DNA from: Bdellovibrionales bacterium
Lineage (GTDB): Bacteria > Bdellovibrionota > UBA1018
Length of the DNA stretch: 64,000 nt
Direction of reading: 5' to 3'
Assembly: GCA_018266355.1 (NCBI GenBank)
Contig: JAFEAP010000029.1
Location: 78,305-142,304 of the forward strand
In this document: positions 1-12,199 of the stretch, piece after piece
Layout of the letters: the number at the start of each line of letters is the position of its first letter
Position numbering within the stretch: position 1 is the first letter of the stretch
The notes under the pieces: generated by a model
Seen by the model: only the letters and a program-made list of their open reading frames with translations
What the model was told of the DNA's origin: nothing
Database searches by the model: none
Made by a program: the position numbers and the translations under genes

Positions 1-2139
1 CCGGTCGTCCGCGGCCGGAAAGGGGAGTACCAAAAGGAACTCGTGCAGCTCCGAAGCCGCGGTTTCGTCCGCGTGCGCATCGACGGCGAGGTCCTCGACC
101 TTTCCCAAGACATCGCACTCGACAAGAACAAGAAGCACACGATCGAAGTCTACGTCGATCGCCTCATCATCAAGGGCGACCGCGGAGCGCTCGGCACGCG
201 GGTGAGCGACTCGGTCGAGCTCGCGCTCAAACTCGGCGAGGGCCAACTGATCCTCGAGACCCAAACCGAGAAAGACGGGAAGAAGTCCGCCGAGGAGCAG
301 CTCCTTTCCGAAAAGTTCGCTTGTCAGGACTGCGGAATCAGCTATCCGGCGCCGGAGCCACGCACGTTTTCGTTCAACAGTCCGATGGGCGCCTGTCCGA
401 AATGCGACGGCCTCGGGGTGCAGAAATACGACGTCGAAGAAGACTCCGAGGAGGACGGGAGTGAAGCTTCCGATCAACCGATTTTCGTCGAGGAGGTTTC
501 CCCGGAAACCCACCCCTGCCCCGAGTGCCTCGGCGACCGCCTCCGCATCGAAAGCCGATACTTCCGAGTCGGCGGAAAGAACATCGCCGACGTCGCCCGC
601 CTCGCGATCACCGACCTGCAGCTCTTCTTCGAAAAAGTTTCGCTGACCGACCGCGAGAAAATGATAGCCGAGCGGATCATCAAGGAACTCCTCGAGCGGA
701 TCCGGTTCCTGAACGAAGTGGGTGTGGGCTACCTTTCGCTTGCGCGGTCGGCTTCGACGCTTTCGGGCGGCGAATCCCAGCGCATCCGGCTCGCGACCCA
801 GATCGGAAGTTCGCTCGTCGGCGTGATCTACGTCCTCGACGAGCCTTCGATCGGCCTCCACCAGCGCGACAATAACCGCCTGATCGGGACGTTGAAGCGG
901 CTTCGGGACCTCGGAAACACCGTCCTCGTCGTCGAGCACGACGAAGACACGATGAAACAAGCCGATTACATCGTCGACATCGGGCCCGCGGCGGGCGTCC
1001 ACGGGGGCCGGGTCATCGCAGCAGGAACCTACGACGAAATCCTGAAGACGAAGGAGAGCCTCACCGCGAAATACCTTCGCGGCGAGCTCGCGATCGAGGT
1101 CCCTAAAAAGCGGCGTCCGGTCGACAGGTCCCGGGTACTCAAGATCGAGGGCGCGAAGCAGAACAACCTCAAGAACCTGACCGTCGAGTTTCCGCTCGGC
1201 ACGTTCACCGCGGTCACCGGCGTCTCGGGCAGCGGGAAATCGACCCTCGTGATCGATACCCTCTACCGACTCCTCGCCCGCGAAGTCTACAAGGCGAAGA
1301 TCGCCGAGCCGAAGATCAAGAAGGCGACCGGCTTCGAGAACGTCGACAAGGTCGTCGACATCGACCAAAGCCCGATCGGCCGCACTCCGCGCTCGAATCC
1401 GGCGACCTACACCGGACTTTTCTCGTTCATCCGCGACCTTTTCGCGCAGCTTCCCGAAGCCCAGATCCGCGGGTACAAGCCGGGCCGCTTCTCCTTCAAC
1501 GTGAAGGGCGGGCGCTGCGAAGCTTGCGAAGGCGACGGCGTGACGAAGATCGAAATGCATTTCCTGCCCGACGTCTTCGTCCAGTGCGACGTGTGCAAAG
1601 GAAAACGCTATAACCGCGAGACGCTCGACATCCGGTACAAGGGAAAGAACATCGCCGAGGTTCTCGACATGACGATCGAGGACGCCGTCGCGTTCTTCGA
1701 CGCCGTCCCGTGGATCAAATCCCGCCTGACCATCCAGAACGACGTCGGCCTCGGATACCTGAAGCTCGGCCAATCCTCGACCACGCTTTCCGGCGGCGAG
1801 GCCCAGCGGATCAAGCTCTCTCGCGAGCTTTCGAAGCGCGGCACCGGGAAAACCGTCTACATCCTCGACGAGCCTTCTACCGGACTTCATTTCGAGGACG
1901 TCCGGCGGCTCGTCTCGATGCTCCAGACGCTCGTCGACCAGGGAAACACCGTGATCATCATCGAGCATAATCTCGACATGATCAAAGTCGCCGATTGGAT
2001 CATCGACATCGGTCCGGAGGGCGGCGCGGCCGGCGGCGAAATCGTCGCCCAAGGAGCGCCCGAAGCGGTGGCGAAGGTCGTGAACTCCTACACGGCGAAA
2101 TACCTTAAGCCGTACTTGAAACCGTCCGCGAACGCTTAA
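1..2139 (+). CDS. uvrA: UvrA, excinuclease ABC subunit A (5' truncated by window edge)
   Basis: ATPase subunit of the nucleotide excision repair damage sensor; it recognises lesions as a dimer and loads UvrB. The open frame is continuous from base 1 ([10 protein letters not shown] is typical UvrA sequence), so the GTG at 43 is internal and the N-terminal Walker A lies upstream. Visible in order: first zinc module (FACQDCG, CPKCDG, CPEC), ABC signature [11 protein letters not shown], Walker [10 protein letters not shown], second Walker A SGSGKST near base 1230, second zinc module (CEAC, CDVC) near 1510-1600, second signature [11 protein letters not shown] and LDEPSTGLH. Odd: only about 32 residues, 12 of them acidic, separate [10 protein letters not shown] from CPEC, where usual UvrA has about 120 (the insertion domain). 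The next gene starts 3 bases after the stop. Confidence 0.97.
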   Translation, partial: PVVRGRKGEYQKELVQLRSRGFVRVRIDGEVLDLSQDIALDKNKKHTIEVYVDRLIIKGDRGALGTRVSDSVELALKLGEGQLILETQTEKDGKKSAEEQLLSEKFACQDCGISYPAPEPRTFSFNSPMGACPKCDGLGVQKYDVEEDSEEDGSEASDQPIFVEEVSPETHPCPECLGDRLRIESRYFRVGGKNIADVARLAITDLQLFFEKVSLTDREKMIAERIIKELLERIRFLNEVGVGYLSLARSASTLSGGESQRIRLATQIGSSLVGVIYVLDEPSIGLHQRDNNRLIGTLKRLRDLGNTVLVVEHDEDTMKQADYIVDIGPAAGVHGGRVIAAGTYDEILKTKESLTAKYLRGELAIEVPKKRRPVDRSRVLKIEGAKQNNLKNLTVEFPLGTFTAVTGVSGSGKSTLVIDTLYRLLAREVYKAKIAEPKIKKATGFENVDKVVDIDQSPIGRTPRSNPATYTGLFSFIRDLFAQLPEAQIRGYKPGRFSFNVKGGRCEACEGDGVTKIEMHFLPDVFVQCDVCKGKRYNRETLDIRYKGKNIAEVLDMTIEDAVAFFDAVPWIKSRLTIQNDVGLGYLKLGQSSTTLSGGEAQRIKLSRELSKRGTGKTVYILDEPSTGLHFEDVRRLVSMLQTLVDQGNTVIIIEHNLDMIKVADWIIDIGPEGGAAGGEIVAQGAPEAVAKVVNSYTAKYLKPYLKPSANA

Positions 2140-2142
2140 ACC

Positions 2143-3255
2143 ATGGCCCGGCGACGGACCCGACTTTCAAAGCGAAAGCCTTCGGCCGGACCGCCGCGCC
2201 AACTCGATCTCTTCGGTTCGACGAAGCGCAACCCAGCTTCCGCCCCTCCGGGTACCGTGATGATCGCCGTCGATCGCGAGCCGATTCTCCGCGATTGGCG
2301 CCTGAAATACCGCGAGCTAGAGCGCGAACTCGTCGAACTCGCGAAAAGAACGGAAGACTACCATTTTCGCGCCGTGCCCGAGTTCCAGTCTTGGGTCGCG
2401 CGGACGTTCGGGGAAGCGCTGTCCGAAATCCGTGAAATGGAAGAAAGAATCCGCGAAGCCGAGTTCATCGCCCTCGCGACCGAAGCGGAAGCCGCGGCGA
2501 GCGGGTCGACCGAGGCCGAGGCCTACCGCATGGTCCTCTTTCGAAAAGAGAGGGGAGAGGACCTCTTCCCTTCGGACGAATCCGCGGTCGAAGACGACTG
2601 GGAGTCTGGTTGGGAGGAAGTCGATCCCGAACGGGACTATCGCGAAGAACAGCGCTCGGGTGGGCGGCGGGATCGCGATTCGGACGACGCTTCCACTTCG
2701 CGGGGCCGCGGGCGCAATCGGAGAGAGTCCGCCGACGACGCCTCCCGGGATTTTTTCCGCGCGCGCGAGGCGGAAGCCCGTTTGGCCGAGTCGTCCCAAG
2801 ATTCCGCGCGATTGAAAACGCTCTACCGTAAACTCGCCTTCGCCCTTCATCCCGACGTGAACCCCGACCTCGGTGCGCGAGAAAGGAAAATCTGGGCCGA
2901 AGTCCAAGAAGCCTACGACGAGCGCGATCTCGAGCGCCTCGTTCTTCTGCATTCCTGGCTCGAGTCCGGTTCCGAGGACTGGCTCGAACGAATGACCCAT
3001 GTGGGAACGCTCCGGGGACTCGTCCTCCAGAAGGCGACCGAAGTTCGCGCGAGTCGCGTCGGTTTCAATCGATTGAGAAAGGAGGCGCCTTGGCGATATT
3101 GGGTCGCGCGCGATCTCCCGGAAAAAATCGAACTCGTTCGTCTGGACATCGAAGACGAGTTCGTCCGGGCCTACCTCTCGCTCAAGAAGCGGCTCGAACG
3201 TTTCGAACTCCACTTCCGTCGCCTCGCCGGCAAGTCGCCTCGTCGACCTCGGTAA
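2143..3255 (+). CDS. J-domain-like protein, unknown role
   Basis: A 370-residue cytoplasmic protein. Residues about 225-265 resemble a J domain: a short helix ending YRKLAFALHPD, with the His-Pro-Asp tripeptide at about 236-238, followed by a charged helix. In family members HPD stimulates DnaK ATPase. The N-terminus is basic, residues 50-130 are predicted helical or coiled, and residues 150-215 are a low-complexity Asp/Glu/Arg-rich linker. No zinc-finger or C-terminal substrate domain of true DnaJ is visible, so it is at most a specialised co-chaperone. It follows uvrA with 3 bases between stop and ATG and is probably co-transcribed. There is no good ribosome binding site, so coupling to uvrA is likely. 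Partner and function are unknown. Confidence 0.8.
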   Translation: MARRRTRLSKRKPSAGPPRQLDLFGSTKRNPASAPPGTVMIAVDREPILRDWRLKYRELERELVELAKRTEDYHFRAVPEFQSWVARTFGEALSEIREMEERIREAEFIALATEAEAAASGSTEAEAYRMVLFRKERGEDLFPSDESAVEDDWESGWEEVDPERDYREEQRSGGRRDRDSDDASTSRGRGRNRRESADDASRDFFRAREAEARLAESSQDSARLKTLYRKLAFALHPDVNPDLGARERKIWAEVQEAYDERDLERLVLLHSWLESGSEDWLERMTHVGTLRGLVLQKATEVRASRVGFNRLRKEAPWRYWVARDLPEKIELVRLDIEDEFVRAYLSLKKRLERFELHFRRLAGKSPRRPR

Positions 3256-3261
3256 AGGGCG

Positions 3262-3307
3262 CGGAAAAAGAAAAGGCCCCGGACCGCGCGAAGCGATCCG
3301 GGGCCTT
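3262..3307 (-). terminator. Terminator of the atpZ-atpI-atpB-atpE operon
   Basis: A perfect 11-bp inverted repeat (AAGGCCCCGGA and its complement) with a 13-base loop. Read on the minus strand it is followed by TTTTCTTTTT, a textbook intrinsic terminator just after atpE. On the plus strand the stem also sits behind the J-domain gene, but only CTTCTCC follows, so termination there would be weak. Confidence 0.88.
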
Positions 3308-3321
3308 CTCCAAATCGTAAA

Positions 3322-3684
3322 CTAGATCTTGATCTTAACGAACGCGATGACGAACGCGTAGAGAACGAGCGATTCGATCAGCGCGAGCGAAATGATCATC
3401 GGAACGAAAATTTTATTCGAGGCGGAGGGGTTACGGGCAATACCTTCGAGTGCGGAAGCCCCAGCCTTTCCCTGACCAATTGCGCCGCCAAGTGCGGCAA
3501 TTCCAATGGCAAGTCCCGCTCCGAGAGCGCTGTATTTGTCTCCTGCGAGTGCGGCGACGCGCGCTCCGTTCATCGCTTCTTCGAGTGCCTTGCCATCTGC
3601 GACCGGGGTAACCGCATCCGCGAAGGCTGAAACAGCGGAGACGAACGAAAAGAAAATCGACAGGGAAAAAATCTTACGAATCAT
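3322..3684 (-). CDS. atpE: ATP synthase F0 subunit c (proteolipid)
   Basis: Ion-translocating c-ring subunit in the inner membrane. Two hydrophobic hairpin helices flank a polar loop (ARNP). The ion-binding carboxylate is Glu104 in ALIES; Gln71 (IGQG) in helix 1, Ser105 and Tyr109 are also present. Together these are most of the known Na+-type set, but the usual Thr after Ser is Leu106. At 120 residues it exceeds the usual 75-90 because of an N-terminal extension with a signal-peptide pattern ending AFA-DA near residue 23. The start is ATG 3684, with AAAGG nine bases upstream; a TTG at 3690 lies too close to that site. Last gene of its operon, 15 bases after atpB. Confidence 0.95.
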   Translation of the reverse strand: MIRKIFSLSIFFSFVSAVSAFADAVTPVADGKALEEAMNGARVAALAGDKYSALGAGLAIGIAALGGAIGQGKAGASALEGIARNPSASNKIFVPMIISLALIESLVLYAFVIAFVKIKI

Positions 3685-3699
3685 GCTCAAATGCCTTTC

Positions 3700-4431
3700 T
3701 TAGTGATCTTGTGCCGTTGACAGAGAAATATAGACCATCGTCATCAACGAAAAAACGAAGGCCTGAATGAAGGCCACGAACACGCCGAGCCCGAGGAAAA
3801 TCACGGGAAGGCCGATCGGGACCAAATTGCTGAACACGCCGTGCACGACGTGGTCGCCCATGATGTTCCCGCGGAGACGAAGTCCGAGGGAAACCGGGCG
3901 GAAAACGTGCGAAACGATTTCGATGACGAACATCAGCGGCGCGAGCCAGCAGAGCGACCAGCTCAGCGTCGGGCCGAAGAAATGCTTGATGTGGCCGAGC
4001 GGACCCTGCGCGATGATGCCTTGGATATTATAATAGAGGAAAACGAAAGCGCCGAAGGCGAGCGTCGTGTTCAGGTTTTCCGTCGGGGGAGTGAATCCCG
4101 GGATCGCACCGATGAGGTTCGCGAAGAAGATGAAGCAGAAAAGCGTCCCGATGAACGGGTAGAAAATCTTCGCTTCATGCGGGCCCATGACCTGTTCGCA
4201 GAGGCCGTAGAGCTTTTCGGCGAGGATCTCGAAGAAGTTCCGATAGGTGAGGGTCGCCGGCGGGATGATCCCGGCGTGTTCCTTCTTGAGCTCGCGATTC
4301 AGCGAGAAGCGGGCGAGGCCCATCGTGATGATCATCAAGCCGGCGACGAGTGCGGCGTGCACGACGTGGTTCGGAAGGTGTTCCACGCCCGGGATGAGGT
4401 TGATCCAGTTAAAACTTTCCTGTTCGTGCAT
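3700..4431 (-). CDS. atpB: ATP synthase F0 subunit a
   Basis: Membrane stator subunit that provides the ion half-channels against the c-ring. It is a 243-residue protein with five or six hydrophobic helices. The C-terminal part carries LGLRLRGNIMGD, matching the invariant LxLRLxGN motif whose Arg faces the c-subunit carboxylate, and a final helix with QAFVFSLMTMVYI. The start is placed at ATG 4431 (MHEQESF). The frame stays open upstream, but that sequence is the antisense of atpI and looks nothing like subunit a. It lies 11 bases after atpI and 15 before atpE. Confidence 0.95.
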   Translation of the reverse strand: MHEQESFNWINLIPGVEHLPNHVVHAALVAGLMIITMGLARFSLNRELKKEHAGIIPPATLTYRNFFEILAEKLYGLCEQVMGPHEAKIFYPFIGTLFCFIFFANLIGAIPGFTPPTENLNTTLAFGAFVFLYYNIQGIIAQGPLGHIKHFFGPTLSWSLCWLAPLMFVIEIVSHVFRPVSLGLRLRGNIMGDHVVHGVFSNLVPIGLPVIFLGLGVFVAFIQAFVFSLMTMVYISLSTAQDH

Positions 4432-4442
4432 CTTCGAAAACT

Positions 4443-4874
4443 CTATTCTTGTTTTTCCGCTTCTCTCACTTCGACCTGGCTCCAAAGGAACCCGCCGATC
4501 AGCGGCACCGCGACGAGCGCGCTCAGCCCAAACAGAATGCCTCCGCTCGTCCGGCTCGGAACTTTCCATAGGCAAAAGCCAATCATTCCGAGACACAGGA
4601 ACTTCAAGCCGCCGAACACGATGGCCTGGATAGCGTAAGCTGTCCTGTTTTTTGCCCCCTGATCTGACATTAAAACCAGGGTCGCCGCAACGGTTTTCAC
4701 GATAAAAAACAGGTCCGTAACGGCCAATCCGTAGTAGAGGGCGAAGGTTTTCAGCGCACTTTCGCGGTCCTCGGAAAGAGCCCCGAGCGCGCCCGCGCCG
4801 ACCACGGCCCATGCGATCGCGGCCCATATAAAAGGACGGAGGTCGACCCGCTGACCGCCGATTTGCATGATCAT
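4443..4874 (-). CDS. atpI: ATP synthase subunit I-like membrane protein
   Basis: A 143-residue protein with four hydrophobic segments (about residues 14-34, 44-68, 82-104, 112-134), the architecture of the ATP synthase I family (AtpI), thought to help c-ring assembly or Mg2+ supply. Sequence similarity is low, so the assignment leans on position between the atpZ-like gene and atpB. The start is ATG 4874 with a strong AAAGGAGG upstream. Its ATG overlaps the stop of the preceding gene (ATGA), which indicates translational coupling. Confidence 0.7.
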   Translation of the reverse strand: MIMQIGGQRVDLRPFIWAAIAWAVVGAGALGALSEDRESALKTFALYYGLAVTDLFFIVKTVAATLVLMSDQGAKNRTAYAIQAIVFGGLKFLCLGMIGFCLWKVPSRTSGGILFGLSALVAVPLIGGFLWSQVEVREAEKQE

Positions 4875-5134
4875 GTTTTCCCTCCTTTTTTCGGTTCGTT
4901 CGCGAGCCGCCGCTGAATCCGAATCACTTGATAACTCGCCGCCCCAAGTCCGAGCAGCGCTCCGACGAGCAGGGTCCACCAGGGAAATCCCGCTTTCTTC
5001 CAAAGCAACCAACCGAATCCCACACCGACCGCACTCGCGCCCAAGAACTGACCGAGGGTCACGCCAAACATCGCGAACTGGCCGAGGAACGAGTCGTCGG
5101 AGTTCGGAACGGGCGGCTTTTCCGGATCGGTCAT
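4871..5134 (-). CDS. atpZ: AtpZ-like F0F1 ATPase assembly/accessory protein
   Basis: An 87-residue protein with two transmembrane hairpin helices separated by a short Trp-rich turn (KKAGFPWW) and a basic C-terminus. This matches the small putative F0F1-ATPase subunit family that opens many atp operons (AtpZ/gene 1 type). First gene of the F0 operon, overlapping atpI by four bases. The predicted transcription start lies only a base or so before its ATG (see the promoter entry), so the mRNA may be leaderless. The functional name is by family and position. Confidence 0.72.
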   Translation of the reverse strand: MTDPEKPPVPNSDDSFLGQFAMFGVTLGQFLGASAVGVGFGWLLWKKAGFPWWTLLVGALLGLGAASYQVIRIQRRLANEPKKGGKT

Positions 5135-5141
5135 GGACCGC

Positions 5142-5171
5142 CATATATCGGCCCCCCGGGACGACGGTCAA
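5142..5171 (-). promoter_or_regulatory. Promoter of the F0 (atpZIBE) operon
   Basis: On the minus strand TTGACC (5171-5166) and TATATG (5147-5142) are separated by 18 bases, a good sigma-70-type promoter. Initiation about seven bases downstream would fall at about 5135, next to the atpZ ATG at 5134. It overlaps the last codons of the upstream TPR lipoprotein gene. The other atp operon also has a TTGACC box. Confidence 0.55.
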
Positions 5172-6079
5172 CGACCGACCTTCGGCTCCTTCAGATTCTT
5201 TTGATTCTTCCGGTCCTTAATCCGCTTGAGCTTCAACTCGACGACCGGCCGATTCGGATATTTCTCGAGGATTTCCTCGAACTTTTCGTACGCCGCGTCA
5301 ACCTGGTCCAGTTCTTCGAGGCTGTTCCCGATCTCGAATTTCGCGTCGAGCACGAGCGGGTCGTTCGGATAGCGCACGATAAAATCGGAATAGTCCTTTA
5401 CCGCCTGTTTGAACGCGTCCTGAGCGAGCCGCGCTTCCTTGGCTTGGAGCTGGTGGCCTTTCGTCTGCTCGGAAACCCCGATGGCGAACCGCGCGAGTTT
5501 CGCGGAGTCGGTGTCGGGGTATCTTTCGACGACGACCCGGAAAGTCTTGATCGAGTCGTCGAAGCGAAGCAGGTGGAACTGGGCTTTGCCGATCCGGTAC
5601 GCGTACTCGGAGCGCGCGGGGTCTTCGGGATAATTTTCGAGCATCTTCTCGTAGTGCTGGATCGCGGCTTCGTACTGTTCGAGCTTCGTGAAGAGGATCT
5701 CGCCGATGAGCTTGTTCGCCGGGTGCGCAAGGCGGTGTTCACGGTTCACCTCGATGATCCGGTTCAGCTTCTTGAGCGCTCCGAGCTGCTCGTTCAAGAA
5801 AAGCGTCTGGGTGGTCGCCGCCCGGTAAGCCGCCTCGATCCCGAGGTCCGACGACGGGGCTTTCTGCACGACCTTCTCGTATTCCGCGACGGCGGCCGCA
5901 TAGTTCTTCTCCTGCCAGAGCTTTTCGGCGAGCAGGAACCGGTCGCGGGGGTTTTGGGACGTGCATCCGCTCGACCCGAAGGTCGCGACGAGCGCGAAAA
6001 AAACGAGCGCGAGGAATTTCCCCGCGCTCGAACTCTTTTTCCGAAGGACAGCGCCGTACGGTTGAGCGCCTTCCCTCAC
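5168..6079 (-). CDS. TPR lipoprotein, BamD-like
   Basis: A 303-residue protein with a lipoprotein signal: basic n-region (RKKSSSAGK), hydrophobic core (FLALVFFALVA) and a lipobox ending SSG-Cys39. The mature part is a run of tetratricopeptide-like helical pairs (AEYEKVVQKAP, AIQHYEKMLENYP, SIKTFRVVVERYP, YEKFEEILEKYP), similar to BamD or YbgF-type outer-membrane lipoproteins. The C-terminal end is highly basic (RIKDRKNQKNLKEPK). It starts with GTG two bases after the gyrA stop; no ATG precedes the signal sequence. BamD identity is possible but not shown; any TPR envelope scaffold would fit. Confidence 0.82.
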   Translation of the reverse strand: MREGAQPYGAVLRKKSSSAGKFLALVFFALVATFGSSGCTSQNPRDRFLLAEKLWQEKNYAAAVAEYEKVVQKAPSSDLGIEAAYRAATTQTLFLNEQLGALKKLNRIIEVNREHRLAHPANKLIGEILFTKLEQYEAAIQHYEKMLENYPEDPARSEYAYRIGKAQFHLLRFDDSIKTFRVVVERYPDTDSAKLARFAIGVSEQTKGHQLQAKEARLAQDAFKQAVKDYSDFIVRYPNDPLVLDAKFEIGNSLEELDQVDAAYEKFEEILEKYPNRPVVELKLKRIKDRKNQKNLKEPKVGR

Positions 6080-6081
6080 GA

Positions 6082-8589
6082 CTAGTGCACCGTCTCCCCG
6101 GATCCCGTGTCGGCCGATCCGTTCTCTCCGGTCCGGTCGCTTTCGGCGATCATCTCGAAGAACATGACCTTCTCCCCTTCGGAGAGGGTCATGAGCCGCA
6201 CGCCCTGCGTGTTCCGGCCCTGCTCGGAGATCCCGGCGACGTGGATGCGGATCATCTGGCCCTTGTTCGAGACGAGCATGACGTCGTTCTCGCCGAGGAC
6301 TTGGCGCGAGCCCATGACGAAGCCGTTCTTGTCGTTCGTCTTCATCGTGATGATGCCCTTACCACCGCGGGACTGCGTGCGATATTCGGTGACAGGCGTG
6401 CGCTTGCCGTAGCCGCCTTCGGTGACCGTGAGGACCTCGAACTTCGAGGTCTCTCCGCGTTCGAGGACTTCCATCGCGACGACTTGGTCGTTCTCGTCGA
6501 GCGACATCCCGATCACGCCGCGGGCCGTGCGGCCCATCGCGCGGACGTCTTCCTCGTTGAAGCGGATCGACATCCCTTCCTTCGAGCAGAGGAACACGTC
6601 CTTCGATCCGTCGGTGATGCAGGCGCGGATGAGTTCGTCGCCGTCGTCGGTGGTGACGGCGATGATGCCGGCGTTCCGCACGTTCGAGAAATCGGAAAGC
6701 GGCGTCTTTTTGATGATGCCCTTGCGGGTGACCATCATGATGAATTCGTTTTCCTTGAACTCCTTCACGGGCAGGATCGCCTTGATCTTCTCGCCGGCTT
6801 GGAGCGCGAGCAGGTTCACGATCGCCTTGCCCTTCGCCGCGCGGGACGCTTCCGGCACCTTGTAGACCTTGAGCCAGTACATCCGGCCGCGATCGGTGAA
6901 GCAGAGGAGGAAGGAGAGGGTGTTCGTGTGGTACATCGACGTGACGAAATCCTCTTCGCCGGTCGTCATGCCCTTGATCCCGCGGCCGCCCCGGTTCTGG
7001 GAGCGGAATTGCGACGGATCGGTGCGCTTGATGTAGCCCGTGTGCGTGATCGTCACGAGCGTTTCCTCGTCGGAAATAAGCTCTTCTTCCTCGAACTCCG
7101 AGGATCCGCCGTAGACGATCTCCGTGCGGCGCTTGTCGCCGAAGGTTTCTTTGATCTCGCGAAGCTCTCCCTGGATGATCTCGAAGACGAGCTTTTCGGA
7201 TCCGAGGATCTCTTTCAGGCGGGTGATGAGCTTCAAGACTTCGTTATACTCGTCGATGATCTTTTCGCGCTCGAGGCCGGTGAGGCGCTGGAGGCGCATT
7301 TCGAGGATCGCTTGGGCCTGGATGTCGGAGAAACCGAACTTGATCTGGAGGGAGTCCTTCGCTTCGTCCGGGCCCTTCGAGGCCTTGATGAGCGCGATGA
7401 CTTCGTCGATGTTCTCGACGGCTTTCTTCAACCCTTCCAAGATGTGCGCGCGCGCTTCGGCCTTCCGGAGTTCGAAGATCGTCCGACGGACGACGACGTC
7501 CTTCCGGTGCTCGACGAACGCCCAAAGCATGTCGCGGAGGTTGAACGTTTTCGGCTGGCCCTGGTGGATCGCCAGCATGTTGATCGAGAAGTTCTCCTGC
7601 ATCTGGGTCAGCTTGTAGAGCCGGTTCAAGATGACGTTCGCGTTCTCGCCCTTTTTGATCTCGATCACGATCCGCATGCCGGTCCGGTCGGACTCGTCGC
7701 GAAGGTCGGAGATCCCTTCGAGTTTCTTGTCGCGGACGAGGTCGGCGATCTTCTCGATGAGCTTCGCCTTGTTCACCTGGTACGGGATCTCGGTGACGAT
7801 GATCCGCTCGCGGTCGTTCTTCATCTGCTCGATTTCCGCGCGGGCGCGGAGAGTGATCGAACCGCGGCCCGTGCGGTAGGCTTCCTTGATGTTCGATCCG
7901 CCGAACATCAGCGCGGCCGTCGGGAAGTCCGGGCCCTTCACGAATTCGAGGAGGTCGTCGGTCGCGAGCGTCGGTTTGTCGATGAGCGCGATCGTCGCGT
8001 CGACGACTTCGGTAAGGTTATGCGGCGGGATGTTCGTCGCCATGCCGACGGCGATGCCGGTCGAGCCGTTCACGAGGAGGTTCGGGATCCGGGTCGGCAG
8101 GACGAGCGGCTCCTGCAGCGAATCGTCGTAGTTCGGCCCGAAGTCGACGGTTTCCTTGTCGAGGTCGGCGAGGAGATCGTCGGTGATCTTCTCCATTTTC
8201 GCCTCGGTGTAGCGCATGGCCGCCGGCGAGTCGCCGTCGACGGAGCCGAAGTTCCCCTGGCCGCGGATGAGCGGATAGCGAAGCGAGAAATCCTGCGCGA
8301 GGCGGACGACGGCGTCGTACACCGCGACGTCGCCGTGCGGGTGGTATTTACCGATGACGTCGCCGACGACGCGGGCCGATTTCACGAACGGGCGATTATA
8401 CGAGATGTTCTGCTCGTACATCGAATAGAGCACCCGGCGATGGACGGGCTTCAGTCCGTCGCGCACGTCGGGAAGGGCGCGCCCGACGATCACGCTCATC
8501 GCGTAGTCGAGGTAGGCGCCCCGCATTTCGTCTTCGATATTGACCTGGACGACGTTCGAAGAAGGTTCGGTATTTCCGGTATCGGCCAT
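6082..8589 (-). CDS. gyrA: DNA gyrase subunit A
   Basis: Cleaves and rejoins DNA in the gyrase A2B2 complex that introduces negative supercoils. It is 835 residues long, typical of the family. The catalytic tyrosine sits in AAMRYTEAKM. The C-terminal beta-pinwheel carries a GyrA box (QNRGGRG), supporting gyrase rather than topoisomerase IV, and the protein ends in an acidic Gly/Ser tail. In the quinolone region the sequence is HPHGDVAVYD: the position equal to E. coli Ser83 is Val, while Asp87 is kept. Start ATG 8589 with AGGAAAG upstream. It lies 27 bases after fabH, in the series gyrB-fabH-gyrA. Confidence 0.97.
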   Translation of the reverse strand: MADTGNTEPSSNVVQVNIEDEMRGAYLDYAMSVIVGRALPDVRDGLKPVHRRVLYSMYEQNISYNRPFVKSARVVGDVIGKYHPHGDVAVYDAVVRLAQDFSLRYPLIRGQGNFGSVDGDSPAAMRYTEAKMEKITDDLLADLDKETVDFGPNYDDSLQEPLVLPTRIPNLLVNGSTGIAVGMATNIPPHNLTEVVDATIALIDKPTLATDDLLEFVKGPDFPTAALMFGGSNIKEAYRTGRGSITLRARAEIEQMKNDRERIIVTEIPYQVNKAKLIEKIADLVRDKKLEGISDLRDESDRTGMRIVIEIKKGENANVILNRLYKLTQMQENFSINMLAIHQGQPKTFNLRDMLWAFVEHRKDVVVRRTIFELRKAEARAHILEGLKKAVENIDEVIALIKASKGPDEAKDSLQIKFGFSDIQAQAILEMRLQRLTGLEREKIIDEYNEVLKLITRLKEILGSEKLVFEIIQGELREIKETFGDKRRTEIVYGGSSEFEEEELISDEETLVTITHTGYIKRTDPSQFRSQNRGGRGIKGMTTGEEDFVTSMYHTNTLSFLLCFTDRGRMYWLKVYKVPEASRAAKGKAIVNLLALQAGEKIKAILPVKEFKENEFIMMVTRKGIIKKTPLSDFSNVRNAGIIAVTTDDGDELIRACITDGSKDVFLCSKEGMSIRFNEEDVRAMGRTARGVIGMSLDENDQVVAMEVLERGETSKFEVLTVTEGGYGKRTPVTEYRTQSRGGKGIITMKTNDKNGFVMGSRQVLGENDVMLVSNKGQMIRIHVAGISEQGRNTQGVRLMTLSEGEKVMFFEMIAESDRTGENGSADTGSGETVH

Positions 8590-8616
8590 ATGACTTTCCT
8601 AAGCTTTAAATAAGAA

Positions 8617-12134
<3,518 letters not shown>

Positions 12135-12199
12135 TCATCCCGGATCCGGGGGCACGTCGCTCCCGTGGTCACTCGTAGGAAAAGATCCGCTAAACGCGA

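Noticed and set aside
43-45. GTG as the start of uvrA
   Set aside because: The frame is open to base 1 and encodes conserved UvrA residues before it; the gene is cut by the window edge.
4431-4827. Longer N-terminus for atpB
   Set aside because: The extension is antisense of atpI, has no subunit a similarity, and the ATG at 4431 gives the family start.
6085-8613. An 842-residue open frame opposite gyrA
   Set aside because: It is the antisense of a certain gene in high-GC DNA; the protein is rich in Arg, Asp, Val and His with no recognisable domain. The same applies to long antisense frames at 9813-12014, 24797-25762, 36883-39075, 40132-41979 and 47291-49558.
12139-12150. CCCGGATCCGGG palindrome before gyrB as an operator
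   Set aside because: A 12-bp GC-rich palindrome can occur by chance and no second copy or promoter alignment supports it.
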